The position numbers and the translations under genes are program-made. From Actinomycetes bacterium (GTDB taxonomy: Bacteria; Actinomycetota; Acidimicrobiia; Acidimicrobiales; Ilumatobacteraceae): a DNA stretch of 36,306 nucleotides. Where the stretch lies: assembly GCA_025360105.1 (NCBI GenBank), contig JANYCT010000049.1, positions 1 to 36,306 on the forward strand, in the 5' to 3' direction. This document shows, in pieces, positions 7,077 through 14,928 of this stretch (within the stretch, counting starts at the first letter, position 1; each line of letters starts with the position of its first letter). The notes under the pieces are model-generated. The model did no database searches. It was not told the origin of the DNA and saw nothing but the letters and a program-made list of their open reading frames with translations.

Positions 7077-8380
7077 CCCGCCTGCTGACGATCATGGGAA
7101 GTGGTGAGACGGCACCGACGATGGTCAAGCCGCATCGCATGGTGTTCGAACGTCTCGAGGCAGCTGCGCCAGGTGCGGTGCCAGCCGTGTTCCTCGACAC
7201 GCCGTTCGGGTTCCAGGAGAACGCCGATGAGCTCTCTGCCAAGACCGTTGCCTACTTCGAGACGAGTCTGACCCGAACAATCGGCGTCGCCGGACTCCAG
7301 CGGCTCGAGACCACGAGCACACTCGAACGCGAGGCAGCGTTCACCCGTGTGCGTCTTGCGCAGTTCGTCTTCGCCGGCCCTGGCAGCCCCACCTACGCGC
7401 TCCGACAGTGGGCGGGCACGCCGGTTCCGGACCTCCTCGCTGACAAGCTGCGAACCGAGGGTGCCGTCACGTTCTCGAGCGCAGCTGCGCTCACGCTTGG
7501 CTTGGCAACGGTGCCGGTCTACGAGGTGTACAAGTCCGGCGCCGATCCGTACTGGCTCGATGGACTCGACCTGTTATCACCGTTCGGTCTGCCGGTGGCG
7601 GTGATCCCGCACTACAACAACGCCGAAGGCGGACATCACGACACCCGGTTCTGCTACCTCGGAGAACGCCGACTGGCGATGATGGAGCAACTGTTGCCCG
7701 ACGGTGCGTTCGTCCTGGGCCTCGACGAGCACACGGGGGTGATCCTCGACCTCGAAGCCGACACTGCGTCGGTCGTCGGTCTTGGCGTGCTCACGCTGCG
7801 TCGAGACGGGAGATCGACCGAGATCCGCGCCGGCGAGACGGTGCCCATCGACATGCTGCGCGCCGGCCCCGAATTCAGCTCGGTCTCATCGTCGGTACCG
7901 GTGTCGAGTGTCTCGACGATGGCCTCCGCCACGATCGCTGTTGGTCGGCAACCAAGCGGCGCGATATCTGGAGCGCCAGCGACACCGTCGTTGGCCGGCG
8001 ACGCGGAGCGGCTTGGAGCAATGTTTGACGAAGCGTTGGCGAGTCGCGATGCTGGTCGGGCCGTGTCTGCGGTGCTCGATCTCGACGAGGCGATCGTTGG
8101 TTGGTCGACAGACACGCTGCAAAGTGATGCCGCCACACGAGCCCGCGCATTGCTGCGTTCGATGATCGTCCGTCTCGGCGAGGCTGCGGTCGCAGGTCTC
8201 GCTGATCCGCGCTCGATTCTCGGACCGGTGATCGACGTGGCCCTGCACGTACGCCTCGAGGTGCGCGCCGCGAAGCGATACGACCTGTCCGACACGATCC
8301 GCGACGGCCTCGCCGCTGCGGGGGTTGAGGTGCGCGACACTCCAGATGGTCAAGTCTGGGAGCTTCTGCCGACCGCCTGA
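7073..8380 (+). CDS. S51/PepE-like protein fused to a CysRS-like C-terminal domain
   Basis: The protein has two parts. Residues 1-262 resemble the class-I-glutamine-amidotransferase-like fold of S51 peptidases (PepE, cyanophycinase): an N-terminal TIMGSGETAP, FVFAGPGSPTYAL near 99-110, and a Ser-containing elbow TFSSAAALTLG near 133-143 that could hold the nucleophile. Later come IPHYNNAEGGHHD (178-190) and GLDEHTGV. A Ser/Ala-rich linker (about 265-310) joins a helical module (about 311-435). Its tail, with RAAKRYDLSDTIRDGLAAAG followed by DTPDGQVWEL, matches the anticodon-binding end of cysteinyl-tRNA synthetase. No synthetase catalytic domain is present. It is the last gene of the four-gene operon, and its ATG overlaps the hydrolase stop. 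The substrate is unknown. Confidence 0.75.
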   Translation: MTRLLTIMGSGETAPTMVKPHRMVFERLEAAAPGAVPAVFLDTPFGFQENADELSAKTVAYFETSLTRTIGVAGLQRLETTSTLEREAAFTRVRLAQFVFAGPGSPTYALRQWAGTPVPDLLADKLRTEGAVTFSSAAALTLGLATVPVYEVYKSGADPYWLDGLDLLSPFGLPVAVIPHYNNAEGGHHDTRFCYLGERRLAMMEQLLPDGAFVLGLDEHTGVILDLEADTASVVGLGVLTLRRDGRSTEIRAGETVPIDMLRAGPEFSSVSSSVPVSSVSTMASATIAVGRQPSGAISGAPATPSLAGDAERLGAMFDEALASRDAGRAVSAVLDLDEAIVGWSTDTLQSDAATRARALLRSMIVRLGEAAVAGLADPRSILGPVIDVALHVRLEVRAAKRYDLSDTIRDGLAAAGVEVRDTPDGQVWELLPTA

Positions 8381-8424
8381 ACGACCGCGAGTTCATGCCG
8401 AGCGAGCCGATTGGAACTGCTCGT

Positions 8425-9264
8425 CTAGTGATGGCCAAGTCCGCCGACGTTGCGTCGGCCGCGACTGCCCGTCACCGTGAACACCACCAAGAACACCGTC
8501 GAAGCCATGAGGATGATGGTCGCTCCCGGCGACACGTCGATGTGGTAACTGAGCAGCATTCCCGTGAATCCGCACACGGCGCCGATGATCGGCGCGATCA
8601 TGAGCATTCTCGCGAACGAGTTGGTCATCATCCGTGCCGTTGCCGCCGGAGTGACGAGCATTGCACTGATCAACAGCACGCCCATGACTTTCATGGTGAA
8701 CAGGATCGTGATCGCCAGCATCAGCATCAGCAGTGCTTCCATTCGGGCGACGTTCACACCGGACACGTCGGCGACCTCGGGATCGAACGTGGCGAACAGC
8801 AAGTGGCGGTAGCACGTATAGATCACCACCACCGACAACGCACCCGCTCCAATCACTGCGATCACATCGGTTCCCCCGACGCCAAGGATCGAGCCGAACA
8901 ACACGGCGTCGATCGACCGCTTCGCCTGGCCGAACAAGTTCGACAACGCAAGGCCCATCGCGAATGAGGCCGTGGTGATCACCCCGATCGCCGCATCCGA
9001 GCCGATCTTGCCCCGGCGGGCCACCCGGCCGATCATCAACGCCGACAGCAAGCCCCACAACCCGGCGCCGAGATAGAAGTTCACCGACAGCACCGCGCTC
9101 GCCGCAGCGCCTCCGAAGATCGAGTGCGACAGACCGTGGCCGATGTAGCTCATCTGACGGAGCACGACGTACACACCGATCAGTCCACAGATCGCTCCTG
9201 CGAGTACGGCCACGATGATCCCGTTGCGGAAGAAGGCAAACTGAAAGGGCTCGAACAAGTTCAT
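8425..9264 (-). CDS. metal ABC transporter permease (ABC-3/ZnuB family)
   Basis: Membrane subunit of a zinc or manganese importer. About eight hydrophobic segments are visible across 279 residues. The N-terminal MNLFEPFQFAFFRNGIIVAV and the later SHSIFGGAAASAVL and LLISAMLVTPAATARM are typical of the ABC-3 family. The C-terminus ends in GGLGHH, a small His tail. It is the last gene of the three-gene unit and overlaps the ATPase gene by 4 bases. It converges with the 7073-8380 gene across 44 bases that show no strong terminator. Confidence 0.93.
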   Translation of the reverse strand: MNLFEPFQFAFFRNGIIVAVLAGAICGLIGVYVVLRQMSYIGHGLSHSIFGGAAASAVLSVNFYLGAGLWGLLSALMIGRVARRGKIGSDAAIGVITTASFAMGLALSNLFGQAKRSIDAVLFGSILGVGGTDVIAVIGAGALSVVVIYTCYRHLLFATFDPEVADVSGVNVARMEALLMLMLAITILFTMKVMGVLLISAMLVTPAATARMMTNSFARMLMIAPIIGAVCGFTGMLLSYHIDVSPGATIILMASTVFLVVFTVTGSRGRRNVGGLGHH

Positions 9265-10058
9265 GAGGTTGCCAAGGGGGTGTCGGTGACCAACAGCAGT
9301 CCTCCGTGCTCGAGCACTTCCATCGGTGCGCCGTAGGTGCGCTCGAGAACCTGTGGAGTGAGCACGTCACGTGGGCTCCCGATCGCAATGAGCTCACGGT
9401 TGACGCACGCGATCTTTGGCAGATGTGTCGCCAGGCCGTTGATGTCGTGCGTCGTCAGCACCACAGCCATGCCGGCGCGGTGCAGATCGGTCAACAGGTG
9501 CACAACCTCGTGGCGGGTGCGTACGTCGACACCCGAAGTCGGCTCGTCGAGCACCAAGAGATCGGGCCGCCGGTGAAGCGCGCGGGCGAGGAAGACCCGC
9601 TGTTGCTGGCCGCCGGACAGTTCGCGAATGTGGCGACCTCCGAGACCCGCGAGTCCTAACTGTTCAAGCACGGCCGACACGTCGTGACGTTCGCTTGCTG
9701 TGGCCCACGGTCGACGAATCGACGACGACCGCGACATCAGCACCACCTCGCTCACGGTGATTGGGAAGTTCCAGTTCACCGTCTCCACCTGCGGCACGTA
9801 TGCCACACGCCGATCGGGCTCGCGTTCCACGGTGCCGATTGTGGGGGACAGGCTGCCGAGGATGATCCGCAGCAGCGTGGTCTTGCCCGAACCTGATGGC
9901 CCGATGATGCCGAGGAACGAACCGGCCTCGATCGAGAGATGGATGTGATCGAGCACGACGGGACCGCCGTAGCTGTGTGACACGCCAACGACCTCGACGA
10001 GTGAACGCGCCGAAGGTGTCACCGCGCCTACATCTGTGCGGTCGTCGATGCTCGTCAT
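9261..10058 (-). CDS. metal ABC transporter ATP-binding protein
   Basis: The ATPase that drives the neighbouring permease. It has Walker A GPSGSGKTT (about 53-61), the signature LSGGQQQRV, Walker B LLVLDEPTSGVD and the switch-region TTHD. Its 265 residues fit ZnuC/MntB-type ATPases. An N-terminal extension of about 18 residues precedes the first strand. It overlaps both neighbours by 4 bases (9261-9264 and 10055-10058), so the transporter is one translational unit. Confidence 0.94.
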   Translation of the reverse strand: MTSIDDRTDVGAVTPSARSLVEVVGVSHSYGGPVVLDHIHLSIEAGSFLGIIGPSGSGKTTLLRIILGSLSPTIGTVEREPDRRVAYVPQVETVNWNFPITVSEVVLMSRSSSIRRPWATASERHDVSAVLEQLGLAGLGGRHIRELSGGQQQRVFLARALHRRPDLLVLDEPTSGVDVRTRHEVVHLLTDLHRAGMAVVLTTHDINGLATHLPKIACVNRELIAIGSPRDVLTPQVLERTYGAPMEVLEHGGLLLVTDTPLATS

Positions 10059-11134
10059 TGTGGATACACCGCAGTGTCAACGTTGACATCGCTGATATCG
10101 GTTGCCTTGAGCGCAGACGCGTCTCCACCGAGCGAGTCGACCATCGTGATGTAGTCGAACTGCATAAGGCCGAGGAACGAGTGGCCCGGCTCGCCAGGTT
10201 TACCGGGCAGGTCGTCGTCGCGCAGCACGTCCACGTACTTGACACCGGTCTCGGCGCCGATCTGTTTGAGCACCGGGCTCGGGAACACCTCTGATCCGAA
10301 GATGGCGGGCACCCCGGTCTTACGTACCTGCGTGATCAGGTCGGCGACTTCTTTCGCGGTTGGTTCGTCGAAGTTCGACGGCTGGATGGCGCCGATCACG
10401 GTCCAGCCGTAGTGCCGTGCGAAATAGGCGTAGGCGTCGTGGTACGTGAGCAGCTTGCGTTGATTCGCGGGCACGGTGGCGGTTGCGGTGGCCATCGCAG
10501 CGTCGAGTCCGTCGATCCGGGCGATGTAGGCAGCCGCGTTGTTGCGATAGGCGCCGGCGTTGGTCGGGTCCATGCGAACGAGTACGTCTCTGATGATCTC
10601 GGCGTACTTCTTTGCCATGGGCGGGTTGGTCCACAGGTGCGGGTTCGGTTTGCCGCCCTCGATGGGGAATGAGAAATCGTAGATGTAGTCGGCGACGGGC
10701 AGGATCGCCGTACCCAATTCGCAGAGCACGGCTCCGTTCGGGAGGTTCTTCGCAGCGAGGTCCTTGGTTGGTTCTTCGAGTTTCAACCCATTGGCAAACA
10801 ACACGTCGGTCTTTGCGAGGGCAGCTGCAACGCTCGGCGCCGGCTCGAACGTGTGAGAGTTGGTGCCTTCGGGGACGAGTCCGGCGATGTCGGCGTGGTC
10901 GCCGGCGACGTTGGCCACGATGGAAGTGATCGGAGCAACGGTCGAGCCGATCCGAAGTCGCTTTCCCGCCGCGATCGGTGTGCCGGTGTCGCAGGCTGCG
11001 CGAGCCGAAGCCTGAGCGTCGTTCGCCGCCTTGCCCGCCGTCGCAGTGCCTGAGGTGGATCCGGAGTTGGCGCTGCATGCCGTCAGGCTCAACGCGATGC
11101 CGATGCAGATCGTCATTGAAGCTCGAGAAATCAT
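10055..11134 (-). CDS. metal-binding lipoprotein of the ABC importer (ZnuA/MntC family)
   Basis: Cluster-9 substrate-binding protein that captures zinc or manganese outside the membrane. The ATG at 11134 gives a lipoprotein signal ending in LSLTAC, with Cys at about residue 20; an upstream start at 11167 would place 11 unlikely residues before it. Metal-ligand regions fit TNSHTFEPAPS, NPHLWTNP and YHDAYAYFARHYG, with GSEVFPSP in place of the more usual E-x-N/Q-x-SP. It lacks the His-rich loop of many ZnuA proteins, so manganese is possible, but the neighbouring Fur-type regulator favours zinc. It is the first gene of the minus-strand unit, divergent from that regulator. GTTGCAAC at 11158-11165 is a small palindrome 24 bases upstream of its start. 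Confidence 0.9.
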   Translation of the reverse strand: MISRASMTICIGIALSLTACSANSGSTSGTATAGKAANDAQASARAACDTGTPIAAGKRLRIGSTVAPITSIVANVAGDHADIAGLVPEGTNSHTFEPAPSVAAALAKTDVLFANGLKLEEPTKDLAAKNLPNGAVLCELGTAILPVADYIYDFSFPIEGGKPNPHLWTNPPMAKKYAEIIRDVLVRMDPTNAGAYRNNAAAYIARIDGLDAAMATATATVPANQRKLLTYHDAYAYFARHYGWTVIGAIQPSNFDEPTAKEVADLITQVRKTGVPAIFGSEVFPSPVLKQIGAETGVKYVDVLRDDDLPGKPGEPGHSFLGLMQFDYITMVDSLGGDASALKATDISDVNVDTAVYPQ

Positions 11135-11188
11135 GTCTGCGAACTTATCGCAGGCTGGTTGCAACAAGGCGAGTCGCCGACGCAGGTC

Positions 11189-11256
11189 ACATCAAGCCAA
11201 ACTTCACATCGAGCCAAACTTCGCATCGAGCCAAACGTCGCGTTGAGCGGGCCGAC
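11189..11256. repeat. 17-bp tandem repeats between the metal importer and the Fur-type regulator
   Basis: Three near-identical 17-bp units lie at 11189-11205, 11206-11222 and 11223-11239, with core CATC(A/G)AGCCAAAC. A degenerate fourth follows at 11240-11256. They fill the centre of the intergenic space between divergent starts at 11134 and 11290. A repeated operator for the adjacent regulator or for another factor is possible. They do not have the 7-1-7 AT-rich palindrome of classical Zur boxes, so the role is open. Confidence 0.85.
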
Positions 11257-11289
11257 ATGAGCCAGAAATCACGAATGGTCCTAGTCTGA

Positions 11290-11730
11290 GTGGTCGTGAC
11301 CGGCTCCGACGCTATCGATCGCACCGTGCAAGCGATCCGTGAACACGGTGGTCGCGTGACCGATCAGCGCAAGGCGATTCTTCGTGTTCTCTTCGACGAG
11401 TCTGACCACGTGACGGCTGACGAACTTGTCCGTCGCGTGAACAGCGCACTTCCCGACGTCCATGTGACAACCGTATATCGCTTCCTCGACACGCTCGAGG
11501 AGATGGGCCTAGTCGCCCACGTACACCTCGGGCACGGTCCGGCGGCCTATCACCTCACCACGCATCGTCATGCGCACGTGGTGTGCGATGGATGCGGAAC
11601 GATCGAGGTGATCGACTCCTCGACAATCGATCGTTGGTCATCCGAACTGCGCCGACAGACCGGGTTTCAGCTCACCGAACAGCACTTCGCTTTCGCCGGA
11701 CGCTGCAGCCGGTGCGCCGGACCAAGGTAG
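11290..11730 (+). CDS. Fur-family regulator, probably Zur-like
   Basis: A metal-dependent repressor. The winged helix covers about 10-80, with recognition helix HVTTVYRFLDTLEEMGL. The dimerisation/metal domain has THRHAHVVCDGCG (about 91-103) and a second pair CSRC (139-142), giving the four-Cys structural zinc site of Fur/Zur proteins. The length of 146 aa is normal. The GTG at 11290 is used here; another GTG at 11296 is possible. Divergent placement from a zinc/manganese importer suggests that it represses that operon when metal is plentiful. I prefer Zur to Fur or PerR because of the transporter. Confidence 0.88.
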   Translation: MVVTGSDAIDRTVQAIREHGGRVTDQRKAILRVLFDESDHVTADELVRRVNSALPDVHVTTVYRFLDTLEEMGLVAHVHLGHGPAAYHLTTHRHAHVVCDGCGTIEVIDSSTIDRWSSELRRQTGFQLTEQHFAFAGRCSRCAGPR

Positions 11731-11877
11731 CTGCAGGCGCCGGTCTCGGGGCCGAGTGACTGCTAGAGATACCGCTGCGTCGCGATCGACGTTTGCTGTG
11801 CCCCGCTGAACGACGCGAATCGTCGTCGCCAGTGGTGAAAGGCTTTCTGGCCGCGAACAGTCGATCCGTTCGAGGGC

Positions 11878-12219
11878 TCAGAGGCTGAGCACGCGACGAA
11901 GACCCAGTTCAACGAGCCGCATGTGAGGGCCGCTCAGGGTTCCGAGTTGCTCGATGAGGTCTGCCTTGTCGAGGGTCACCACCTGCGAACAGTTAATGAC
12001 CGATGCCCGATCGAGGCCACCATCTCCTACGCCGACCGGGACATTGCCCGGCGCGTCGGCCAGGCGCAGGTTCGACGTGATGATGGCGCACACGACGGTT
12101 GCGATCTTGCTCCGGTTGTAGACATCGGAGGACACCACGAGCATGGGGAGACGAAATCCGGGTCCGGATCCTCTGGGCTCGCCGAGGTCCGCCCACCAAA
12201 CGTCGCCGCGACGAATCAC
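11878..12219 (-). CDS. mazF: MazF/PemK-type toxin
   Basis: Ribosome-independent endoribonuclease toxin of a type II toxin-antitoxin pair. The N-terminus RRGDVWWADLGEPRGSGPGFRLPMLVVSSD is written here only by its landmarks: the conserved GDVW, the GSGPG loop and R-P-(M)-LVVS. Downstream are CAIITSN and the catalytic-loop-like DRASVINCSQV, as in MazF. The length of 113 aa is standard. The ATG overlaps the antitoxin stop by 4 bases (12216-12219), the normal antitoxin-first order. The gap 11731-11877 beyond it has a small ACGACG/CGTCGT hairpin (11810-11826) but no gene. Confidence 0.92.
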   Translation of the reverse strand: MIRRGDVWWADLGEPRGSGPGFRLPMLVVSSDVYNRSKIATVVCAIITSNLRLADAPGNVPVGVGDGGLDRASVINCSQVVTLDKADLIEQLGTLSGPHMRLVELGLRRVLSL

Positions 12220-12449
12220 GGCTCGAGATTCAATGCGCCATGTTGGGCAGCAGCAAGGCGCGGATCGAGGCGTGAGTCGACGTCGCCATACACCTCGTCG
12301 AGGGCTGCGGTGACAAGATCGTCACTCTGGTTGGCGAGCTCGCGTGATAGTGCCCTGGCATACAGTTCGCTGCGAGATATTCCGAGCCGACTGGCGAGTT
12401 CGTCGGCTGCGGCGAAAAGCGGATCGGGGATTGAGACGGCGGTCTTCAT
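12216..12449 (-). CDS. mazE: MazE-type ribbon-helix-helix antitoxin
   Basis: Antitoxin that neutralises the adjacent toxin and binds its own promoter. The N-terminal MKTAVSIPDPLFAAADELAS and following LGISRSELYARAL form a ribbon-helix-helix. The acidic tail (LVTAALDEVYGDVDSRLD) is the likely toxin-wrapping part. The protein is 77 aa. It is transcribed from a promoter that overlaps a palindrome at 12459-12475. Confidence 0.9.
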   Translation of the reverse strand: MKTAVSIPDPLFAAADELASRLGISRSELYARALSRELANQSDDLVTAALDEVYGDVDSRLDPRLAAAQHGALNLEP

Positions 12450-12457
12450 CAGCGCGA

Positions 12458-12475
12458 AGTATAACTAGGTCATAC
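12458..12475 (-). promoter_or_regulatory. antitoxin operator with overlapping -10 box
   Basis: A near-palindrome GTATAAC-TAG-GTCATAC (12459-12475, one mismatch between arms) begins 10 bases upstream of the antitoxin start. On the minus strand TATACT (12463-12458) fits a -10 hexamer and lies inside the palindrome. Binding there by the antitoxin ribbon-helix-helix would block transcription, the usual autoregulation of mazEF-type operons. No well-spaced -35 box is visible. Confidence 0.55.
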
Positions 12476-12504
12476 CGTCAAGGTGGCAAGACGGCGGATG
12501 CGCG

Positions 12505-12526
12505 GTGTGCTGGACCGACAGCACAC
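12505..12526. repeat. perfect 8-bp inverted repeat upstream of the SDR operon
   Basis: GTGTGCTG and CAGCACAC flank a 6-base spacer. The repeat lies in the 184-bp region between the divergent antitoxin and SDR genes. With no T-run it is more like an operator than a terminator. It could bind a regulator of the sugar cassette encoded outside the window. Confidence 0.5.
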
Positions 12527-12633
12527 TCGTCGTTGGCTGGTCCGTCGGATCGTTCGTTTTCTGGTACGGGTGTGCCGCCTACGCGCTGACGGTGGGCTAA
12601 CGTGCGGCGCGCTGATCACGAGAGAGAGCACGA

Positions 12634-13425
12634 ATGACGATCACCGATTTCGCAATGGACTTCTTCGGTCTCGCCGGCAAGAACGCCATCGTCACGGGTG
12701 GCAACACTGGGCTCGGTCAGGCCTTCACGCTCGCACTCGCGAAAGGTGGAGCGAACGTGTTCGTGCCGAGCATCATCGATGACACCGACAGCGCAGATGC
12801 GCCGAGCACGCGTGCGATGGTCGAGGCCGAGGGCGTGCGTTATGAGTTCATGCAGGCCGACATCACCGAAGCCGGCACGCCGAAACGCATCGTCGATACA
12901 TGCGTCGAGCGGCTCGGATCGGTGGACATTCTCATCAACAGCGCGGGTATCTGTCCGCTGGCCGAGGTGCTCGAGTTCGGGCGTGCGCAATGGGACGCGA
13001 CCGTCAACGTGAACCTCACCGCGGCGTTCGAGATGAGCTACGAAGTGGCCCAGAAGATGGTGCCGCAGCGAAGTGGCAAGATCATCAACATCTGCTCGAT
13101 GTTTTCGTTCCTCGGTGGTCGCCTATCGCCCGCCTATTCGGCCACCAAGCACGGCATCGCGGGGCTCACCAAGGCCTATTGCGACGAGCTCGCGCAGTAC
13201 AACATCCAGGTCAACGGTATTGCACCGGGCTACTACGCCACGCCGATCACGGCGAACACGCGCAGCAACCCGGTGACCAGCCAGCGGGTGCTCGATCACA
13301 TTCCGGCCGACCGATGGGGCGAGCCGCGCGACCTGATGGGCACGGTGGTGTTCCTGGCCAGCCGCGCGTCCGAGTACGTGAACGGCCACATCCTCGCGGT
13401 AGACGGCGGATACCTCGTCCGTTAG
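12634..13425 (+). CDS. short-chain dehydrogenase/reductase
   Basis: NAD(P)-dependent classical SDR (263 aa). It has TGGNTGLG (21-28), NSAG (102-105) and the active-site set Ser155, Tyr168 and Lys172 (YSATK), then NGIAPGYYATPIT. The overall look is that of the KduD/2-deoxy-D-gluconate 3-dehydrogenase-type group. The ATG at 12634 follows the purine run GAGAGAGAGC. It is the first gene of a sugar or polyol cassette with an FGGY kinase 27 bases downstream. It probably oxidises a hydroxyl of the sugar or polyol before or after phosphorylation; the substrate is not readable from sequence. Confidence 0.9.
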   Translation: MTITDFAMDFFGLAGKNAIVTGGNTGLGQAFTLALAKGGANVFVPSIIDDTDSADAPSTRAMVEAEGVRYEFMQADITEAGTPKRIVDTCVERLGSVDILINSAGICPLAEVLEFGRAQWDATVNVNLTAAFEMSYEVAQKMVPQRSGKIINICSMFSFLGGRLSPAYSATKHGIAGLTKAYCDELAQYNIQVNGIAPGYYATPITANTRSNPVTSQRVLDHIPADRWGEPRDLMGTVVFLASRASEYVNGHILAVDGGYLVR

Positions 13426-13452
13426 GGCGAGCGAACCGGCACGGCGGCATCC

Positions 13453-14901
13453 ATGGCAGGCCCCTACCTCATCGGCATCGATTGCGGGACGCAGAGCGCA
13501 AAGGTCGTTGTGTGCGACGCGCTCGGCAACGCCGTGGCGCGCGGGCAGCAGGTTCTGCGCGCGATGGACCGCCCGCGGCATGGCGTGGTGATCCACCCCG
13601 ACGACGACCTGTGGGACTCGATCGCGTCGGCCAGCCGACGGGCGCTCGACGCGTTCACCGGTGACCTGGGCGAAATCGTTGGTGTGGGCCTATGCACGAT
13701 TCGTTGCTGCAAGGCGTTCCTGCGTGCCGATGGTTCGTTGGCCGAACCGGTGGTCAGCTGGATGGACGACCGCGCCTACCGGCCATACGTGTCTGACGAC
13801 CCAACCGTGGTCTACGCCACGACGTCGTCGGGCTATCTGGCGCACCGATTCACCGGCGAGTTCAAGGACACGTCTGCGAACAACATCGCCCTGCAGTGGC
13901 CCATCGACACCGATACATGGCAATGGAGCGACGACCCAGCGCTGTACGAGCAGTTCGGTGTGAAGCGGGAGATGTTGCTGGAGTTGCAGATGCCCGGCGA
14001 TGTGATCGGCCGGGTCACCGAGGCGGCCTCAGCCGCCACGGGCATCCCCGCAGGCATACCCGTGGTCCAGACTGCGAACGACAAAGCGGTTGAAATGCTC
14101 GGCACCGGCTCGCTCGGCGAGACCACTGCACTCGTGTCGCTGGGCACGTACATCGCGGCGATGGTGCATGGCCACGAGAACCACACCGATCCGACCACCT
14201 TCTGGACCAACTTCGCCTGCATTCCGAACCACTACCTCTACGAGAGCAACGGTGTGCGGCGCGGCATGTGGATGCTCACGTGGTTCCTCGATCTGCTCGG
14301 CCCCGAAATGGCCGAGCGCGCGGTGTCGTTGGGGCTGTCGCGTGAGGAATACCTCGAGCAGGAGGCAGCGCTTGTGCCTGCCGGTAGTGACGGGCTGATG
14401 ACTGTGCTCGACTGGCTTGCGCCAACCGATATGCCGTTCCGCAAAGGATCGATGCTTGGCTTCGATGCACGCCACACGCGGGGACACATCTATCGGTCGA
14501 TCCTCGAAGCAATCGCGCTCACGATGAAACTGCATGTCGATGCCATGTGCGCCGAACTCGGTATCACGCTCGACGAGATCGTGGTGTCCGGAGGCGGTTC
14601 GAACAGCCCGTTGTTCATGAGCATTTTCGCTGATGTGTTCGCCATCCCGGCGTCGCGCAGCATCGATGGCGGGGGAGCGAGCCTCGGCGCGGCGATTTGC
14701 GCGGCCGCAGCTACTGGCGTGCACGCTGACATCGAGACCGCGGCGACGCTCATGACCAAGCGACGCGAGTCGTTTGCGCCGAACGCCGCGAACGGCAGGA
14801 TCTATCAACAGATGAACGAAACGGTGTATCAGCACATTCGCTCCGCAACCGACGCGCTGTTCGAGCGTGCGTACCCCATCTTCCACCCGGATTCACACTG
14901 A
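13453..14901 (+). CDS. FGGY-family carbohydrate kinase
   Basis: An ATP-dependent sugar or polyol kinase (482 aa, normal for the family). The N-terminal phosphate loop is GIDCGTQSAKVVV. The second ATPase domain has LVSLGTYIAAM. The C-terminal VVSGGGSNSPLF and GGGASLGAAICAA match the adenosine-binding signature. Such kinases act on xylulose, glycerol, erythritol, ribulose or related compounds; I cannot assign which. It sits between the SDR and the FAD oxidase with short gaps (27 bases each side), so the three are likely one transcript. No sugar transporter or regulator accompanies it. Confidence 0.9.
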   Translation: MAGPYLIGIDCGTQSAKVVVCDALGNAVARGQQVLRAMDRPRHGVVIHPDDDLWDSIASASRRALDAFTGDLGEIVGVGLCTIRCCKAFLRADGSLAEPVVSWMDDRAYRPYVSDDPTVVYATTSSGYLAHRFTGEFKDTSANNIALQWPIDTDTWQWSDDPALYEQFGVKREMLLELQMPGDVIGRVTEAASAATGIPAGIPVVQTANDKAVEMLGTGSLGETTALVSLGTYIAAMVHGHENHTDPTTFWTNFACIPNHYLYESNGVRRGMWMLTWFLDLLGPEMAERAVSLGLSREEYLEQEAALVPAGSDGLMTVLDWLAPTDMPFRKGSMLGFDARHTRGHIYRSILEAIALTMKLHVDAMCAELGITLDEIVVSGGGSNSPLFMSIFADVFAIPASRSIDGGGASLGAAICAAAATGVHADIETAATLMTKRRESFAPNAANGRIYQQMNETVYQHIRSATDALFERAYPIFHPDSH

Positions 14902-14928
14902 GTCAGTCCCGAGCAAAGGAACGCAACC

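Noticed and set aside
11189-11256. CRISPR array
   Set aside because: Units are 17 bp and directly abutting with no spacers, and no cas genes are present.
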